Shown here in pieces: positions 8,803 to 17,897 of a stretch of DNA of 64,000 bases. Origin of the DNA: Bacteroidota bacterium (GTDB taxonomy: Bacteria > Bacteroidota > Bacteroidia > AKYH767-A > OLB10); the NCBI GenBank assembly GCA_016717325.1, contig JADKFV010000017.1, forward strand, positions 68,024 through 132,023, given 5' to 3'. The translations under genes were made by a program, and so were the position numbers. The notes beneath the pieces were generated by a model. It made no database searches. It was not told where the DNA came from and saw nothing but the letters and a program-made list of their open reading frames with translations. Numbering within the stretch: position 1 is the stretch's first letter; each line of letters begins with the position of its first letter.

Positions 8803-9090
8803 ACATTTTTTACAAATCTATTTGCATACTAAAATTAGTAAATAGTGAGCGTAAGATTATTATATTTTTTAGTTCATTAGCATAAACTATGGTTGAAAAA
8901 GTGTAATATTGCTATGCAATGATTGTTGGCTACTATTCTTACGTTTTAATAATTTGAAATTAAACACAATTAAATTAAAACTCACATAAAGAACTTAAAG
9001 TGCGTACTATAGATTAATAGGAAAAAATAAAATTCTGGTACTGGTTTTCACTGCAGCCTTTCAAAAAATAGCATGATAAAATATCACACA
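8803..9090. other. Intergenic AT-rich spacer
   Basis: I see no gene, clear hairpin or repeat in these roughly 290 bp. It presumably contains the promoter for the lipoprotein gene starting at 9091. Confidence 0.5.
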
Positions 9091-11154
9091 ATGAAAAAAA
9101 TAATTTTTGCGTTTTTTATTTCACTTACTTTTTTTGCTTGTCGCAAAGAAAATGGAAATCCATCGTGGGAAACCACCAACGCTGTGCCTTTGCTACGGTC
9201 GAGTTTGTCAATTGACAACCTTGTTACCGATTCATTATTAAATGTAGATGCAAGCGGTGCTATCAGCCTTGTGTATCAAAATCATTTATATGACTTTCGA
9301 CTCGATTCGCTCTTTAGTTTATTTGATACCAGCATTACGCGGAATTATAAACTCGATTCGCTCAGCCTTTTTGAACAATCATTTACATATCCGATTTCGC
9401 TTGGCGATATTTGCAACAAAATCCCATTTATTGGCCCTTTGATAATAAGCCAAAATGGAAACACAGTTGCCATTCCTGCATTTCCAAATATTACCACCGG
9501 TGAACAAGCTATAAATGTTGATAGCTTATTTCAAACCATCACACTTATAACCGGTTTTATGGATATTACATTGACAAACGGATTACCCATCGACATTACA
9601 AACTTAACTTTCGAGTTGAGCAATCATTCGAACGGTTCTCTTATTGCAATCGATACTTTTCCGATTATACTTGCAGGTGCAACCGAAACACGAACTATTT
9701 CTTTGGCAGGAAAAACCATTGAAGGAGAAATGGATGCTATACTTGTACTTAGTTCGCCCGGCAGTGGTGGCAATCCGGTTTTGATTGACACCAGCGATGC
9801 CATCGTTGCACAGTTGAAAGTGTACGATATGCATCCACTTACCGCAACTGCAATTTGGCCTGCGCAAGATTTAGTAAACAAAGCACAACCATTTAAACTG
9901 AAAGTAGAAAAAGTACAACTTACCGAAGCACGCTTACAATCGGGTTATATTGTAGTTGATTTATACAGCACATTGCAAGACAGTGTACGTTTCGATTACT
10001 CGTTGCCGCTGGCATATTTTAATGGTGTTCCTTTTTACCTTCAAACTATTTTACCTCCTGCCTCTCCCGGTGCCACATCATACTTTCATCAGCAATTTGA
10101 CTTTACCGGCTACAGGCTCGATTTAACAGGCATCAATCACGATACAGTAAATACGATGTGGCAAAATATTCGTGCGCGAATTGACTCTACAGGTATAATG
10201 AAAACCATTGCACTCACCGATTCGTTTTATGCCAATATTGGCTTTATCGATTTGGTGCCCGAGTATGCAAAAGGTTATTTGGGACAAGATACTTTCGACA
10301 TAAATCCTACTACAGTAAACCTCGATATTTTTAATAACGTGAATGCCGATGTGTTCGACTTGAAAGATGTAAAACTTAACCTGAAAGTGAATAACGGAAT
10401 TGGTATTGATGGTCGTTTAGATTTAAAACAATTGACATCGTACAACACCAAGAAAAATAAAACTGTAAATCTAAGTGGTGCAGCACTCAACAATCCTTTC
10501 CTGATAAATCGTGCCATAGACCCGAATGGCTGGCCCGGCCCTGTTACTTATTCGCCAACACAATTATCGTTAAATGATAACAACTCCAACGTATCGGCAT
10601 TTATATCGAACCTGCCCGACAAGATTACAACTGCTGCCACGCTTTACACCAATCCGCAAGGCAATGTGACAAACTATAACGATTTTATTTATTATAAAGA
10701 TGGTATAAAACTCGACCTCGATTTCGAAATGCCGCTAAACTTTATGGCCGATAATCTTTCGTTGTGCGACACTGTGGTTGCATCCATCAAAAAAGCAGAT
10801 ATAAGCAAAATAAAAAGTGCCGTGATAAGTTTGTTTGCCGATAATGGTATGCCACTCGATGCCACACTTTCTATTTATATGCTCAATTCCAATAATCAGA
10901 TTATCGATTCGCTGTTACACCAAAGAACGATAGCCGCAGCACCTGTCGACAATATGAACCTGGTAACAGGAAAAAAACTTACCAAGATTGACATCGCCTT
11001 CGACCAAACACGTATGAATAAATTTTTCGAAACATCATATTTTATCATCAAGGCATCGTTCACTACCAAGCCTGCCGGGCAACATGTTCAAATATATTCG
11101 GGCTATACCATCGATATAAAATTAACAACCGATTTTGTATACATCAACAACTAA
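9091..11154 (+). CDS. Large surface or periplasmic lipoprotein of unknown function
   Basis: The start is placed at MKKIIFAFF (9091) rather than six codons upstream, because that gives a clean lipoprotein signal with lipobox FFAC and Cys at about residue 16. The remaining 670 residues are rich in Asp, Asn, Ser and Thr with alternating hydrophobics, suggesting beta-sandwich domains. The repeated LDSLxSLFD phrases near residues 70-110 are notable. I recognise no catalytic motif. It is followed after 12 bp by an outer-membrane barrel gene, so the pair may form a surface complex. Function is unknown. Confidence 0.8.
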   Translation: MKKIIFAFFISLTFFACRKENGNPSWETTNAVPLLRSSLSIDNLVTDSLLNVDASGAISLVYQNHLYDFRLDSLFSLFDTSITRNYKLDSLSLFEQSFTYPISLGDICNKIPFIGPLIISQNGNTVAIPAFPNITTGEQAINVDSLFQTITLITGFMDITLTNGLPIDITNLTFELSNHSNGSLIAIDTFPIILAGATETRTISLAGKTIEGEMDAILVLSSPGSGGNPVLIDTSDAIVAQLKVYDMHPLTATAIWPAQDLVNKAQPFKLKVEKVQLTEARLQSGYIVVDLYSTLQDSVRFDYSLPLAYFNGVPFYLQTILPPASPGATSYFHQQFDFTGYRLDLTGINHDTVNTMWQNIRARIDSTGIMKTIALTDSFYANIGFIDLVPEYAKGYLGQDTFDINPTTVNLDIFNNVNADVFDLKDVKLNLKVNNGIGIDGRLDLKQLTSYNTKKNKTVNLSGAALNNPFLINRAIDPNGWPGPVTYSPTQLSLNDNNSNVSAFISNLPDKITTAATLYTNPQGNVTNYNDFIYYKDGIKLDLDFEMPLNFMADNLSLCDTVVASIKKADISKIKSAVISLFADNGMPLDATLSIYMLNSNNQIIDSLLHQRTIAAAPVDNMNLVTGKKLTKIDIAFDQTRMNKFFETSYFIIKASFTTKPAGQHVQIYSGYTIDIKLTTDFVYINN

Positions 11155-11166
11155 TTAAATTTATTT

Positions 11167-12417
11167 ATGTCGTTTTTTAATAATCCTATTTGCACTTCAA
11201 AAATTTTTGCGGCATTTATTTTTTGCAGCTTAACAATAACCGTATACGCTCAACCACTTACAAAAGTTTTACAAAACGATTCTGTATATTCTACTTTGTA
11301 TGGTTTTGCCGATTACTATGGTGCAGGTAATGCGGTTACTAATAAATTTATGTCGGCTTATATAAAAAATAATTTTCTGGACGATGAGCTGAAACAATCT
11401 GTTTACGATAATTTGAAAGACAAAAACAAGCTGGCATATCACCTCGAAACAGGTATAGGTTTTATACACAAAAAAAATAAATGGGGATGGATGGTGCAGT
11501 TTCAAAATCAGGCGCACAGTGCATCGCAGTTTGGTAGCGATTTGTTTCGATTATATTTTGGCGGCAATGCACAGTTCAAAGGCGAAACGGCCAACCTCGA
11601 TAATTTCGATTTCAACAGCATACAATTTCAAAGCCTTGGTGCCGGATTATTGTACCATAACACATCAAAAAAAATAGATTGGCAATTAGCCATCATGCCA
11701 TCCATTGTAAAAGGGCAAACTGCCTATAAAGCAAATAGCGATGGAGGTTTGTATACATCATCGCTCAGCGACTCTTTATATTTTGACATGAATGTGGCGG
11801 CAAATTTTAGTGACACCGCAACACGTAAATTCTCGGCATGGAATGGTACCGGCATGATGACCGATATTTATTTTCGCTTTGGTGAAGATAAAAACTGGCT
11901 TGTAACTATTTCACTCACCAACCTTGGCAACGTAAGTTGGAATGCAAAGTCGGGCTCACTCTTAATAGATACTAATTATGCTTACACCGGAATTGAAATT
12001 GCCAACATACTCGACTCAATAACCCTGCAAATAAACGGCACCGAAGAATATAAAAATAGTTTGCTCAACTACACCACCGATAATTTTACAACTACACTAC
12101 CAAGTGTAATTGATATGATGGTGCAAAAATCTTTTGCAAACGATAATCTCCATCTCGGTATAGGTTTCCGAAATGTGAATGATAAAGTAGCAACCCCGCA
12201 ATTTTATTTTACAAGCGATTACAAATTATCATCACACTTAATTATTGGTGCAAATTTATACAGCGGTGGCTACAAGCCATTTTCGGCAACACTTACGGCA
12301 CGATTATCATTCGGCAAATTTTTTATTGCTCCATCGGTTTCTTTCTTAGAAGAAATATTTCGTGGCAACAAAGGAACAGCAACAGGTGCTGGTGTTGTTG
12401 CGGGGTGGAGGTTTTAA
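11167..12417 (+). CDS. Outer-membrane beta-barrel protein, DUF5723-like
   Basis: The 416-residue product has a signal peptide ending VYAQ (about residue 28). A long series of amphipathic strands follows and the protein ends in GVVAGWRF with a terminal Phe, as outer-membrane barrels do. Segments such as SLTNLGNVSWNAKSGS and DTNYAYTGIEIANILDS resemble Bacteroidota DUF5723 proteins. That family assignment is from memory of the pattern and is moderate. It follows the lipoprotein gene by 12 bp in the same direction and is probably co-transcribed. Confidence 0.75.
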   Translation: MSFFNNPICTSKIFAAFIFCSLTITVYAQPLTKVLQNDSVYSTLYGFADYYGAGNAVTNKFMSAYIKNNFLDDELKQSVYDNLKDKNKLAYHLETGIGFIHKKNKWGWMVQFQNQAHSASQFGSDLFRLYFGGNAQFKGETANLDNFDFNSIQFQSLGAGLLYHNTSKKIDWQLAIMPSIVKGQTAYKANSDGGLYTSSLSDSLYFDMNVAANFSDTATRKFSAWNGTGMMTDIYFRFGEDKNWLVTISLTNLGNVSWNAKSGSLLIDTNYAYTGIEIANILDSITLQINGTEEYKNSLLNYTTDNFTTTLPSVIDMMVQKSFANDNLHLGIGFRNVNDKVATPQFYFTSDYKLSSHLIIGANLYSGGYKPFSATLTARLSFGKFFIAPSVSFLEEIFRGNKGTATGAGVVAGWRF

Positions 12418-12523
12418 AGTTCAAATTAACTATTCCCATTAATCATTCCTTTTGATTAGCACTATTTTTTAGTGCCATAAATTTTCCCACATTTACGCCC
12501 CACAAATAAACCTCATTCACAAA

Positions 12524-12664
12524 ATGAAACTTAAAAATAATATGCGCCAATGTATGGCATTGTGCATTGTTGCGATGTTAACTTTTGCAGCATGTAAATC
12601 AACAAAGGATGTTCAATCAAATGCTAATGCTAAAAGCACAAACGATTCTACATCCCAAAAATAG
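12524..12664 (+). CDS. Lipoprotein signal segment, probably the detached N-terminus of the M1 aminopeptidase
   Basis: This 46-codon ORF encodes a lipoprotein signal with lipobox TFAAC and a short Asn/Ser/Lys linker, stopping at TAG 12662-12664. The next ORF starts at 12676 in another frame. Read upstream, its frame gives IPKIVEPKMYRASQ, which would follow naturally from this lipoprotein after a one-base correction in CCCAAAAATAG (12654-12664). I therefore regard it as the N-terminus of the M1 peptidase rather than an independent gene. A free-standing 46-residue lipoprotein is the alternative. Confidence 0.6.
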   Translation: MKLKNNMRQCMALCIVAMLTFAACKSTKDVQSNANAKSTNDSTSQK

Positions 12665-12675
12665 TTGAGCCAAAA

Positions 12676-14424
12676 ATGTACCGTGCAAGTCAAACTATTA
12701 TTAATGATTTGGTAAATACTAAACTTCAGGTAAGTTTCGATTGGAATAAAAAACATTTGTATGGTAAAGCTACTATTACTTGCAAGCCACATTTTTATAC
12801 AACGCGGTCATTAACGCTTGATGCACGAGGAATGGATATAAAAGAAGTAAGTATGATTGGCAACAATACAAAATCGAAATTGAATTTTGCTTACTTGAAC
12901 GATACATTGTTGATTGACCTTGACCGCGATTATACACGCAACGAAACATACACCATATACGTAGACTACATTGCTAAGCCCGATGAGTTAAAAAACAAAA
13001 CAACAGGTGTAGCCATAACAGACGACAAGGGTTTGTATTTTATAAATGCCGATGGCAAAGACAAAAACAAACCAAAGCAAGTATGGACGCAGGGCGAAAC
13101 TGAATCGAGCTCGGTTTGGTTTCCTACTATTGATAAACCCAATATGAAAACAACCCAAGAAATTTACATAACCGTAGATAGCAATTTTGTAACGCTGAGT
13201 AATGGCGCACTTATGAGCCAGCAAAATAATGGTGATGGTACCCGCACCGATTATTGGAAAATGAGCAAGCCCCATGCTCCATATTTGTTTATGATGGCAG
13301 TAAGCGAATTTGCTATAGTACAGGATAAGTGGCGCAACATACCTGTAAATTATTATGTAGATAAGGAGTATGAACAATATGCAAAAAAAATATTTGGTGC
13401 CACACCGCAGATGCTGGAATTTTTCTCTACACGTTTGGGAGTTGATTACGCCTGGGAAAAATATAGTCAGGTAATTGCCCACGACTATGTGAGTGGTGCA
13501 ATGGAAAACACCTCAGCAACATTGCATGGAGAATTTGTGCAAACCGATTCGCGACAATTATTAGATAATGATCAAGAAGATATTATTGCACACGAACTTT
13601 TTCATCAGTGGTTTGGCGACCTTGTTACTTGCGAAAGCTGGAGCAACACTCCATTGAACGAATCGTTTGCAACCTATGGCGAACACCTCTGGCGTGAGTA
13701 TAAAGATGGCCGCGATGCAGGTGATGATGTAGGCGTTGGCGATTTGCGTGCTTACTTAAATGAGAGTGGACGCAAGCAGGTAAATCTTATTAGGTTCGAG
13801 TATGAGGTACGTGATAATATGTTTGATAGTCACTCGTATGCCAAGGGTGGACGTGTACTACATATGTTGCGCAAGTATGTAGGCGATGATGCTTTTTTTG
13901 CCTCGCTAAAAGAATATTTAGAAACCAATAAATATCAGGCTGTGGAAATTCATAACCTTCGCCTGGCATTCGAAAAAGTAACGGGCGAAGATTTGAATTG
14001 GTTTTTCAATCAGTGGTTTTTAGATAAGGGACATCCGGTGCTCGACATCACCTACAACTATGTTGACTCCAATCACATGCAGCAAATAACGGTGAAACAA
14101 CTTCAGGATTTTTCGACAACACCACTTTACAAATTACCTGTTGATGTTGATTTGTATATAAATGGCAAAGCCGAACGTCACCGTATCACCATTACAAAAA
14201 GTGAAGAAACCTTTTCTGTTTTTTCGAAAACCAAACCCGACCTGATAAACTTCGATGCGGAAAAAATGTTGCTGTGCCGCAAAACGGACAACCACTCGCC
14301 CGAAGAATGGCAGTACATGTATTATCATGCTCCATTATTACTCGACCGCTACGAGCCCCTCGACCAAATAGGAAAAACTATAAACCCGGAACACCTCAAG
14401 CTCAAATTGTACTCGATGCATTGA
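12676..14424 (+). CDS. M1 family metallopeptidase, catalytic part (frameshifted at both ends)
   Basis: This is a zinc aminopeptidase of the gluzincin M1 family. The N-terminal beta domain starts NDLVNTKLQVSFDWNKKHLY. The exopeptidase motif GAMEN is present, and the zinc site HELFHQWFGDL begins at about residue 306 with the third ligand in LNESFATYGE. The proline iminopeptidase-like family in Bacteroidota usually carries a HEAT-repeat tail, here moved out of frame. At 14371-14377 (GGAAAAAC) one missing A would turn the ending IGKTINPEHLK into GKNYKPGTPQAQ and join the ORF to the segment ending at 15197. The last 15 residues of this ORF are therefore artefactual. Confidence 0.88.
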   Translation: MYRASQTIINDLVNTKLQVSFDWNKKHLYGKATITCKPHFYTTRSLTLDARGMDIKEVSMIGNNTKSKLNFAYLNDTLLIDLDRDYTRNETYTIYVDYIAKPDELKNKTTGVAITDDKGLYFINADGKDKNKPKQVWTQGETESSSVWFPTIDKPNMKTTQEIYITVDSNFVTLSNGALMSQQNNGDGTRTDYWKMSKPHAPYLFMMAVSEFAIVQDKWRNIPVNYYVDKEYEQYAKKIFGATPQMLEFFSTRLGVDYAWEKYSQVIAHDYVSGAMENTSATLHGEFVQTDSRQLLDNDQEDIIAHELFHQWFGDLVTCESWSNTPLNESFATYGEHLWREYKDGRDAGDDVGVGDLRAYLNESGRKQVNLIRFEYEVRDNMFDSHSYAKGGRVLHMLRKYVGDDAFFASLKEYLETNKYQAVEIHNLRLAFEKVTGEDLNWFFNQWFLDKGHPVLDITYNYVDSNHMQQITVKQLQDFSTTPLYKLPVDVDLYINGKAERHRITITKSEETFSVFSKTKPDLINFDAEKMLLCRKTDNHSPEEWQYMYYHAPLLLDRYEPLDQIGKTINPEHLKLKLYSMH

Positions 14425-15197
14425 ACGACAAATATTCGGGAGTTCGTATTAAAGGAATTAAAAACAGCAGCACTTTTGCAAAGAAAGATGAAACTAAATC
14501 GCTGATAAAAAACAAACTTAGTGAGCTCGCCCTCAAGGATGCTGAGTCCGATGTGCGCGCTGCTGCCATCGAAGCACTTGCAGCATCATTTGCCGATACC
14601 AGCCTGGTACCCTTGTATAACAATTGCCTGCGCGATAGTTCGTACACGGTGGTGAAACAGGCGCTAAATGGCTATGTAAAATGCGACAAAGCCGGTGCAT
14701 TAAATGCGGCAACTTATTTAGTAAAACAAAATAATAAAATAATAAACCGCAGTGTGGCCAACGTTTATGCCGAATTTGGCAATGAAAGCCATGCCGAATT
14801 TTTATTGAAATCTTTCACCGAAACAAATGGATTTGCAAAATATAGTTTACTGCAGAAGTACAGCGAATACCTCAAACGCATGCCGGTTGATATTATCGAA
14901 AAAGCCGTGCCAGCAATTCAGGCAATGGCACAAGGCAAATCGGCATGGTTTGTAAAACTTGCTGCCACCAATACTTTGAATGACATTGCAAAAAAACTAA
15001 AAACCAAAAGTGACGACCTCGAAAAGGAAATAAAAACATTGAAAGCCGACAATCAAAATTCTGCATTGGTAATAAGTCAGGCATTGGAGTTTGATAAAAC
15101 GCAACGCCTGCAGCAATTTATTGAGCGCACCATTGGCGATATAAAAGCAAACGAAACCGATGAGCAATTGATAAAAGCATACAAAGAGTTGAAATAA
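14274..15197 (+). CDS. HEAT-repeat C-terminal domain of the M1 peptidase (out of frame)
   Basis: The genuine sequence in this frame begins near 14376 with NYKPGTPQAQIVLDALNDK; the first 33 or so residues of the listed ORF are shadow translation. It encodes helical HEAT-type repeats such as DAESDVRAAAIEALAAS and ends KAYKELK. In intact homologues this is the C-terminal domain of the aminopeptidase at 12676. The shift lies at an A5 run. There is no good start codon of its own, so separate translation is unlikely. Confidence 0.75.
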   Translation: MPQNGQPLARRMAVHVLSCSIITRPLRAPRPNRKNYKPGTPQAQIVLDALNDKYSGVRIKGIKNSSTFAKKDETKSLIKNKLSELALKDAESDVRAAAIEALAASFADTSLVPLYNNCLRDSSYTVVKQALNGYVKCDKAGALNAATYLVKQNNKIINRSVANVYAEFGNESHAEFLLKSFTETNGFAKYSLLQKYSEYLKRMPVDIIEKAVPAIQAMAQGKSAWFVKLAATNTLNDIAKKLKTKSDDLEKEIKTLKADNQNSALVISQALEFDKTQRLQQFIERTIGDIKANETDEQLIKAYKELK

Positions 15198-15293
15198 TCA
15201 TTCCATTATAAATCGCCTTGTGTCACTTTCTATTTCTATTTAATTTTTATTTTTTCGTCTCATAATTTAAAATTAGTTTAGATTCAACTTAAA

Positions 15294-15511
15294 AATGCAA
15301 CGCTATCATATACATTAACTAAGGCCATAACATCACCATAAAATTATTGGACATGGCCGGAAGTGAAATTAAAACTTTACTCAACAATAAATTTCAAGCG
15401 ACTGGCGAGTATCATCACCATATTTCGTTTCTTCAAAATTTACCGCATGGCTTTTACTTTATTGTAATTGATAATGGAAGCGCCAATGTGGGTGTAAAAA
15501 TTGTGAGAAAG
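15294..15511 (+). pseudogene. Orphan T9SS C-terminal sorting domain remnant
   Basis: NATLSYTLTKAITSP (from 15294) and, after a one-base shift near 15340, IKLLDMAGSEIKT, FQATGEYHHHISFLQNLP and HGFYFIVIDNGSANVGVKIV form a complete type A sorting domain. No cargo protein precedes it: upstream is the end of the M1 peptidase and an in-frame TAG. It looks like the leftover end of a deleted secreted-protein gene. Confidence 0.6.
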
Positions 15512-15671
15512 TTTTTTGTTTTATGGTTTGAAGGCAATATTATTTGCATTATTTTTTTCAAAAAATGCAATACCTGCGTATACAGTAATAGTAAGGTTGT
15601 TTTATAATGTAAAGTTGTAACAGTTGCAGATGAAGAAATAAACTGCAACAATCTCGTTTGTCAATCCACAA

Positions 15672-16520
15672 TTAGTGCAATTGTATTTTGAAAGGCCGGC
15701 AAACGTTATGATAATTTTTCGATAGTGTAAAAGTGATAGAAACACCACCAAAAAAATACCAGTCGTTATCATTTATATTGCCCCGTTGGCGCAAATAATT
15801 ATTGTTGTTACCCTGGTCTATACTTGGGTCACTTAATAAGGCAGCCGCAGCACCATTTTCGGCTGCCAATGCAGGCTTACTGGCATAGTTGCCACTTACA
15901 TCGTCAAGGAAATCGGTTGAAGTTTTTCGCGCACCACTTTCAAGCACAAGGCCAAATCGTCTGCCGAGTCTGAATTTTGCACCTCCGCCAAAACCAAATG
16001 AGCGTGAAAGGCGATTATATTTTTTTGAATTGGGCAAGCCCGATGTTCCTTGCCCTTCGGTTCCCAAAGGCTGTAGTTTGTAAATTACTCCATTTAGTTC
16101 TGCTTTGGGATTAAAATAAAAACCATTGTAACCCACAAACAAATAAGGCGTAGCATGCGTTTTTGGATTTGCAGTTTGAAACTTAAAAAAATTAAATTCC
16201 AGGTTTAGTCCTACTTCGGTAACATTCGAAAAAAACCGTAAATTACGATACCGCTGATAAGCCGAACCTGAATACAAATCGTCACCTTCTACTTTTCCTT
16301 GTGTAGCCGAAATATTTATTGCCCAATGATTGTTGTAGCAATGCCGGTAACGCAATCCATACGCAGGATTGAAAAACCGTGCCTGAAACAAGGTGCGGTT
16401 TATGTCGCCCTTGGTTGAAGCAATGCCGCCAAACACGCACAATTCGGAACTTTGCGATTGTACACTGTTAAAACCTGATAAGGCTAAAATTATAAAACAT
16501 GCAAACGCGAACCTTTTCAT
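15672..16520 (-). CDS. DUF6089 family outer-membrane barrel protein
   Basis: I place the start at MKRFAFACF (16520) because it begins a standard signal peptide; an upstream ATG at 16535 adds five residues. The mature protein has the DUF6089 pattern: GGIASTKGDINRTLF, then GLRYRHCYNNHWAINISATQ, the block PYLFVGYNGFYFNPKAEL, LQPLGTEGQG and ESGARKTSTDFLDDVSGNY. The family comprises small outer-membrane beta barrels of unknown role. It is the second of two tandem paralogues, 43 bp behind the first and probably in one transcript. Confidence 0.85.
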   Translation of the reverse strand: MKRFAFACFIILALSGFNSVQSQSSELCVFGGIASTKGDINRTLFQARFFNPAYGLRYRHCYNNHWAINISATQGKVEGDDLYSGSAYQRYRNLRFFSNVTEVGLNLEFNFFKFQTANPKTHATPYLFVGYNGFYFNPKAELNGVIYKLQPLGTEGQGTSGLPNSKKYNRLSRSFGFGGGAKFRLGRRFGLVLESGARKTSTDFLDDVSGNYASKPALAAENGAAAALLSDPSIDQGNNNNYLRQRGNINDNDWYFFGGVSITFTLSKNYHNVCRPFKIQLH

Positions 16521-16563
16521 TGAGGTTGAAAACAACGTAAATTGTTGATGGTTTATTTTGCGG

Positions 16564-17484
16564 TTAAAAAATTGGATAATTAACCCTGCCTGTGCGTAGT
16601 TTATAGGTTACACTAAACACTGCAAACATGTAAGCATCTTTATCGCGCGGGTCGCCACGTTGCTGACCTGCACCGGTTGAGCCCGGGTAGCTATTGTCTG
16701 ACTTGTCACTTAATGCATAAGCTAAAGCGCCATTTTCCTGAGAAAGTAAAGTATTCTTATCGAAATACGTTTTGCTTACATCGTCAATATAATCGGTAAA
16801 TGTTTTGCGTATACCGTATTCAAGGGTCATACCCCATCTGCGGTCGAAGTTATATTTAAAACCAATCCCTACAGGAATGCATAATTGCACACGGCTATAA
16901 TTTTTACGTGTTTCTACAAAAGTTTGTCCTTCGGTGTGTAATGGGCGCAATTTATACCATGCTCCTTCGTATTCCCCTTTGGGATTGAAACGGAAAGCCC
17001 CAATTCCGGCAAAAAGATACATACCTACTTCGAACGATTTACGACCTCTCACTCCACGTAGTTTATACTTACGACCAAGTTGTTCTTTTAATATAAATGC
17101 TTCGACATTGCAATTTACCTCCCAAATATTGGATTTAAAATTCAGGTTGCGATAGCTGCGAAAAAATTCTGTAGTTAGTTTATCATCGCCCGCTACTTTG
17201 CCATACATTATATGAGGATGAATAGCAATTGTAGGCGATAAACGGTAACGCATACCGGCACTCACCGCCAGGCGTGTCATCGAAAACTCTAAATCTTTGA
17301 AATAATTGGTGCCTATTTGATTAGCTCCACCCAAATCGCCCAAAAAGTTGGTCCCTCCTATGCCCATGTCAAACTCATAGCGGTACGATTTCCATCGCTT
17401 GCTCTTATATTTGGTGCGCCTTTGCGAAAACAATAGAGTGGGTATGGTTATTAGCACTAAAACAATAAATAGTTTATTCCTCAT
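16564..17484 (-). CDS. DUF6089 family outer-membrane barrel protein
   Basis: The start at MRNKLFIVLV (17484) gives a proper signal peptide; the longer ORF beginning at 17535 would run through the promoter. Conserved features are MGIGGTNFLGDLGGANQIG, a FAGIGAFRFNPKGEYEG block, LRPLHTEGQ and LEYGIRKTFTDYIDDVSKTY. It is an outer-membrane barrel paralogous to the next gene (15672-16520). A well-formed TTTG-N19-TATTTTTG promoter precedes it. Function is unknown. In other Bacteroidota such genes occur near uppS-bamA, but here they are 12 kb away. Confidence 0.87.
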   Translation of the reverse strand: MRNKLFIVLVLITIPTLLFSQRRTKYKSKRWKSYRYEFDMGIGGTNFLGDLGGANQIGTNYFKDLEFSMTRLAVSAGMRYRLSPTIAIHPHIMYGKVAGDDKLTTEFFRSYRNLNFKSNIWEVNCNVEAFILKEQLGRKYKLRGVRGRKSFEVGMYLFAGIGAFRFNPKGEYEGAWYKLRPLHTEGQTFVETRKNYSRVQLCIPVGIGFKYNFDRRWGMTLEYGIRKTFTDYIDDVSKTYFDKNTLLSQENGALAYALSDKSDNSYPGSTGAGQQRGDPRDKDAYMFAVFSVTYKLRTGRVNYPIF

Positions 17485-17507
17485 ATTTTTCCTCTTAATT
17501 GGGAGGA

Positions 17508-17538
17508 CAAAAATAATTTTATTTGCCTTAACCACAAA
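17508..17538 (-). promoter_or_regulatory. Promoter of the DUF6089 pair
   Basis: On the minus strand TTTG (17535-17538) is followed after 19 bp by TATTTTTG (17508-17515), matching both Bacteroidota promoter elements. The start codon at 17484 lies 23 bp downstream. It also supports the shorter start for this gene. Confidence 0.55.
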
Positions 17539-17897
17539 TTTTAAGTTAAATTTTTAACAGCATGTTCATAGCTTTTCATGGGCTTTGCCTCTTTTCGAAC
17601 TTCCATTTTAATTTACCCCACTAGACTGTCCTCATTTGCTTTTTTTGTTTAATCAACAATAAATATTGGCTTTTTTGACGTACTCCTCTTCCTTTTTGAA
17701 TTAACCCTCTTGCCTTTTCATTAATAAATTACCCTTTTGTTACATACCTTACAATAGCATTACATATAGTTACAATGGCGTGACACGCGGCCCTTTTAGT
17801 TGGCGGAAATTTACATCCACTAAGAAGATACAACATTAACCGGCTGCTAATTTTTTGGAAAACAACAAATAAAAAGCAGCATTAAAAATTCAGTATT
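17539..17897. other. Intergenic spacer between divergent genes
   Basis: About 360 bp with pyrimidine-rich stretches on the + strand. I see no ORF, tRNA or strong hairpin. It should contain the promoter of the secreted protein at 17898, but no box is convincing. Confidence 0.5.
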
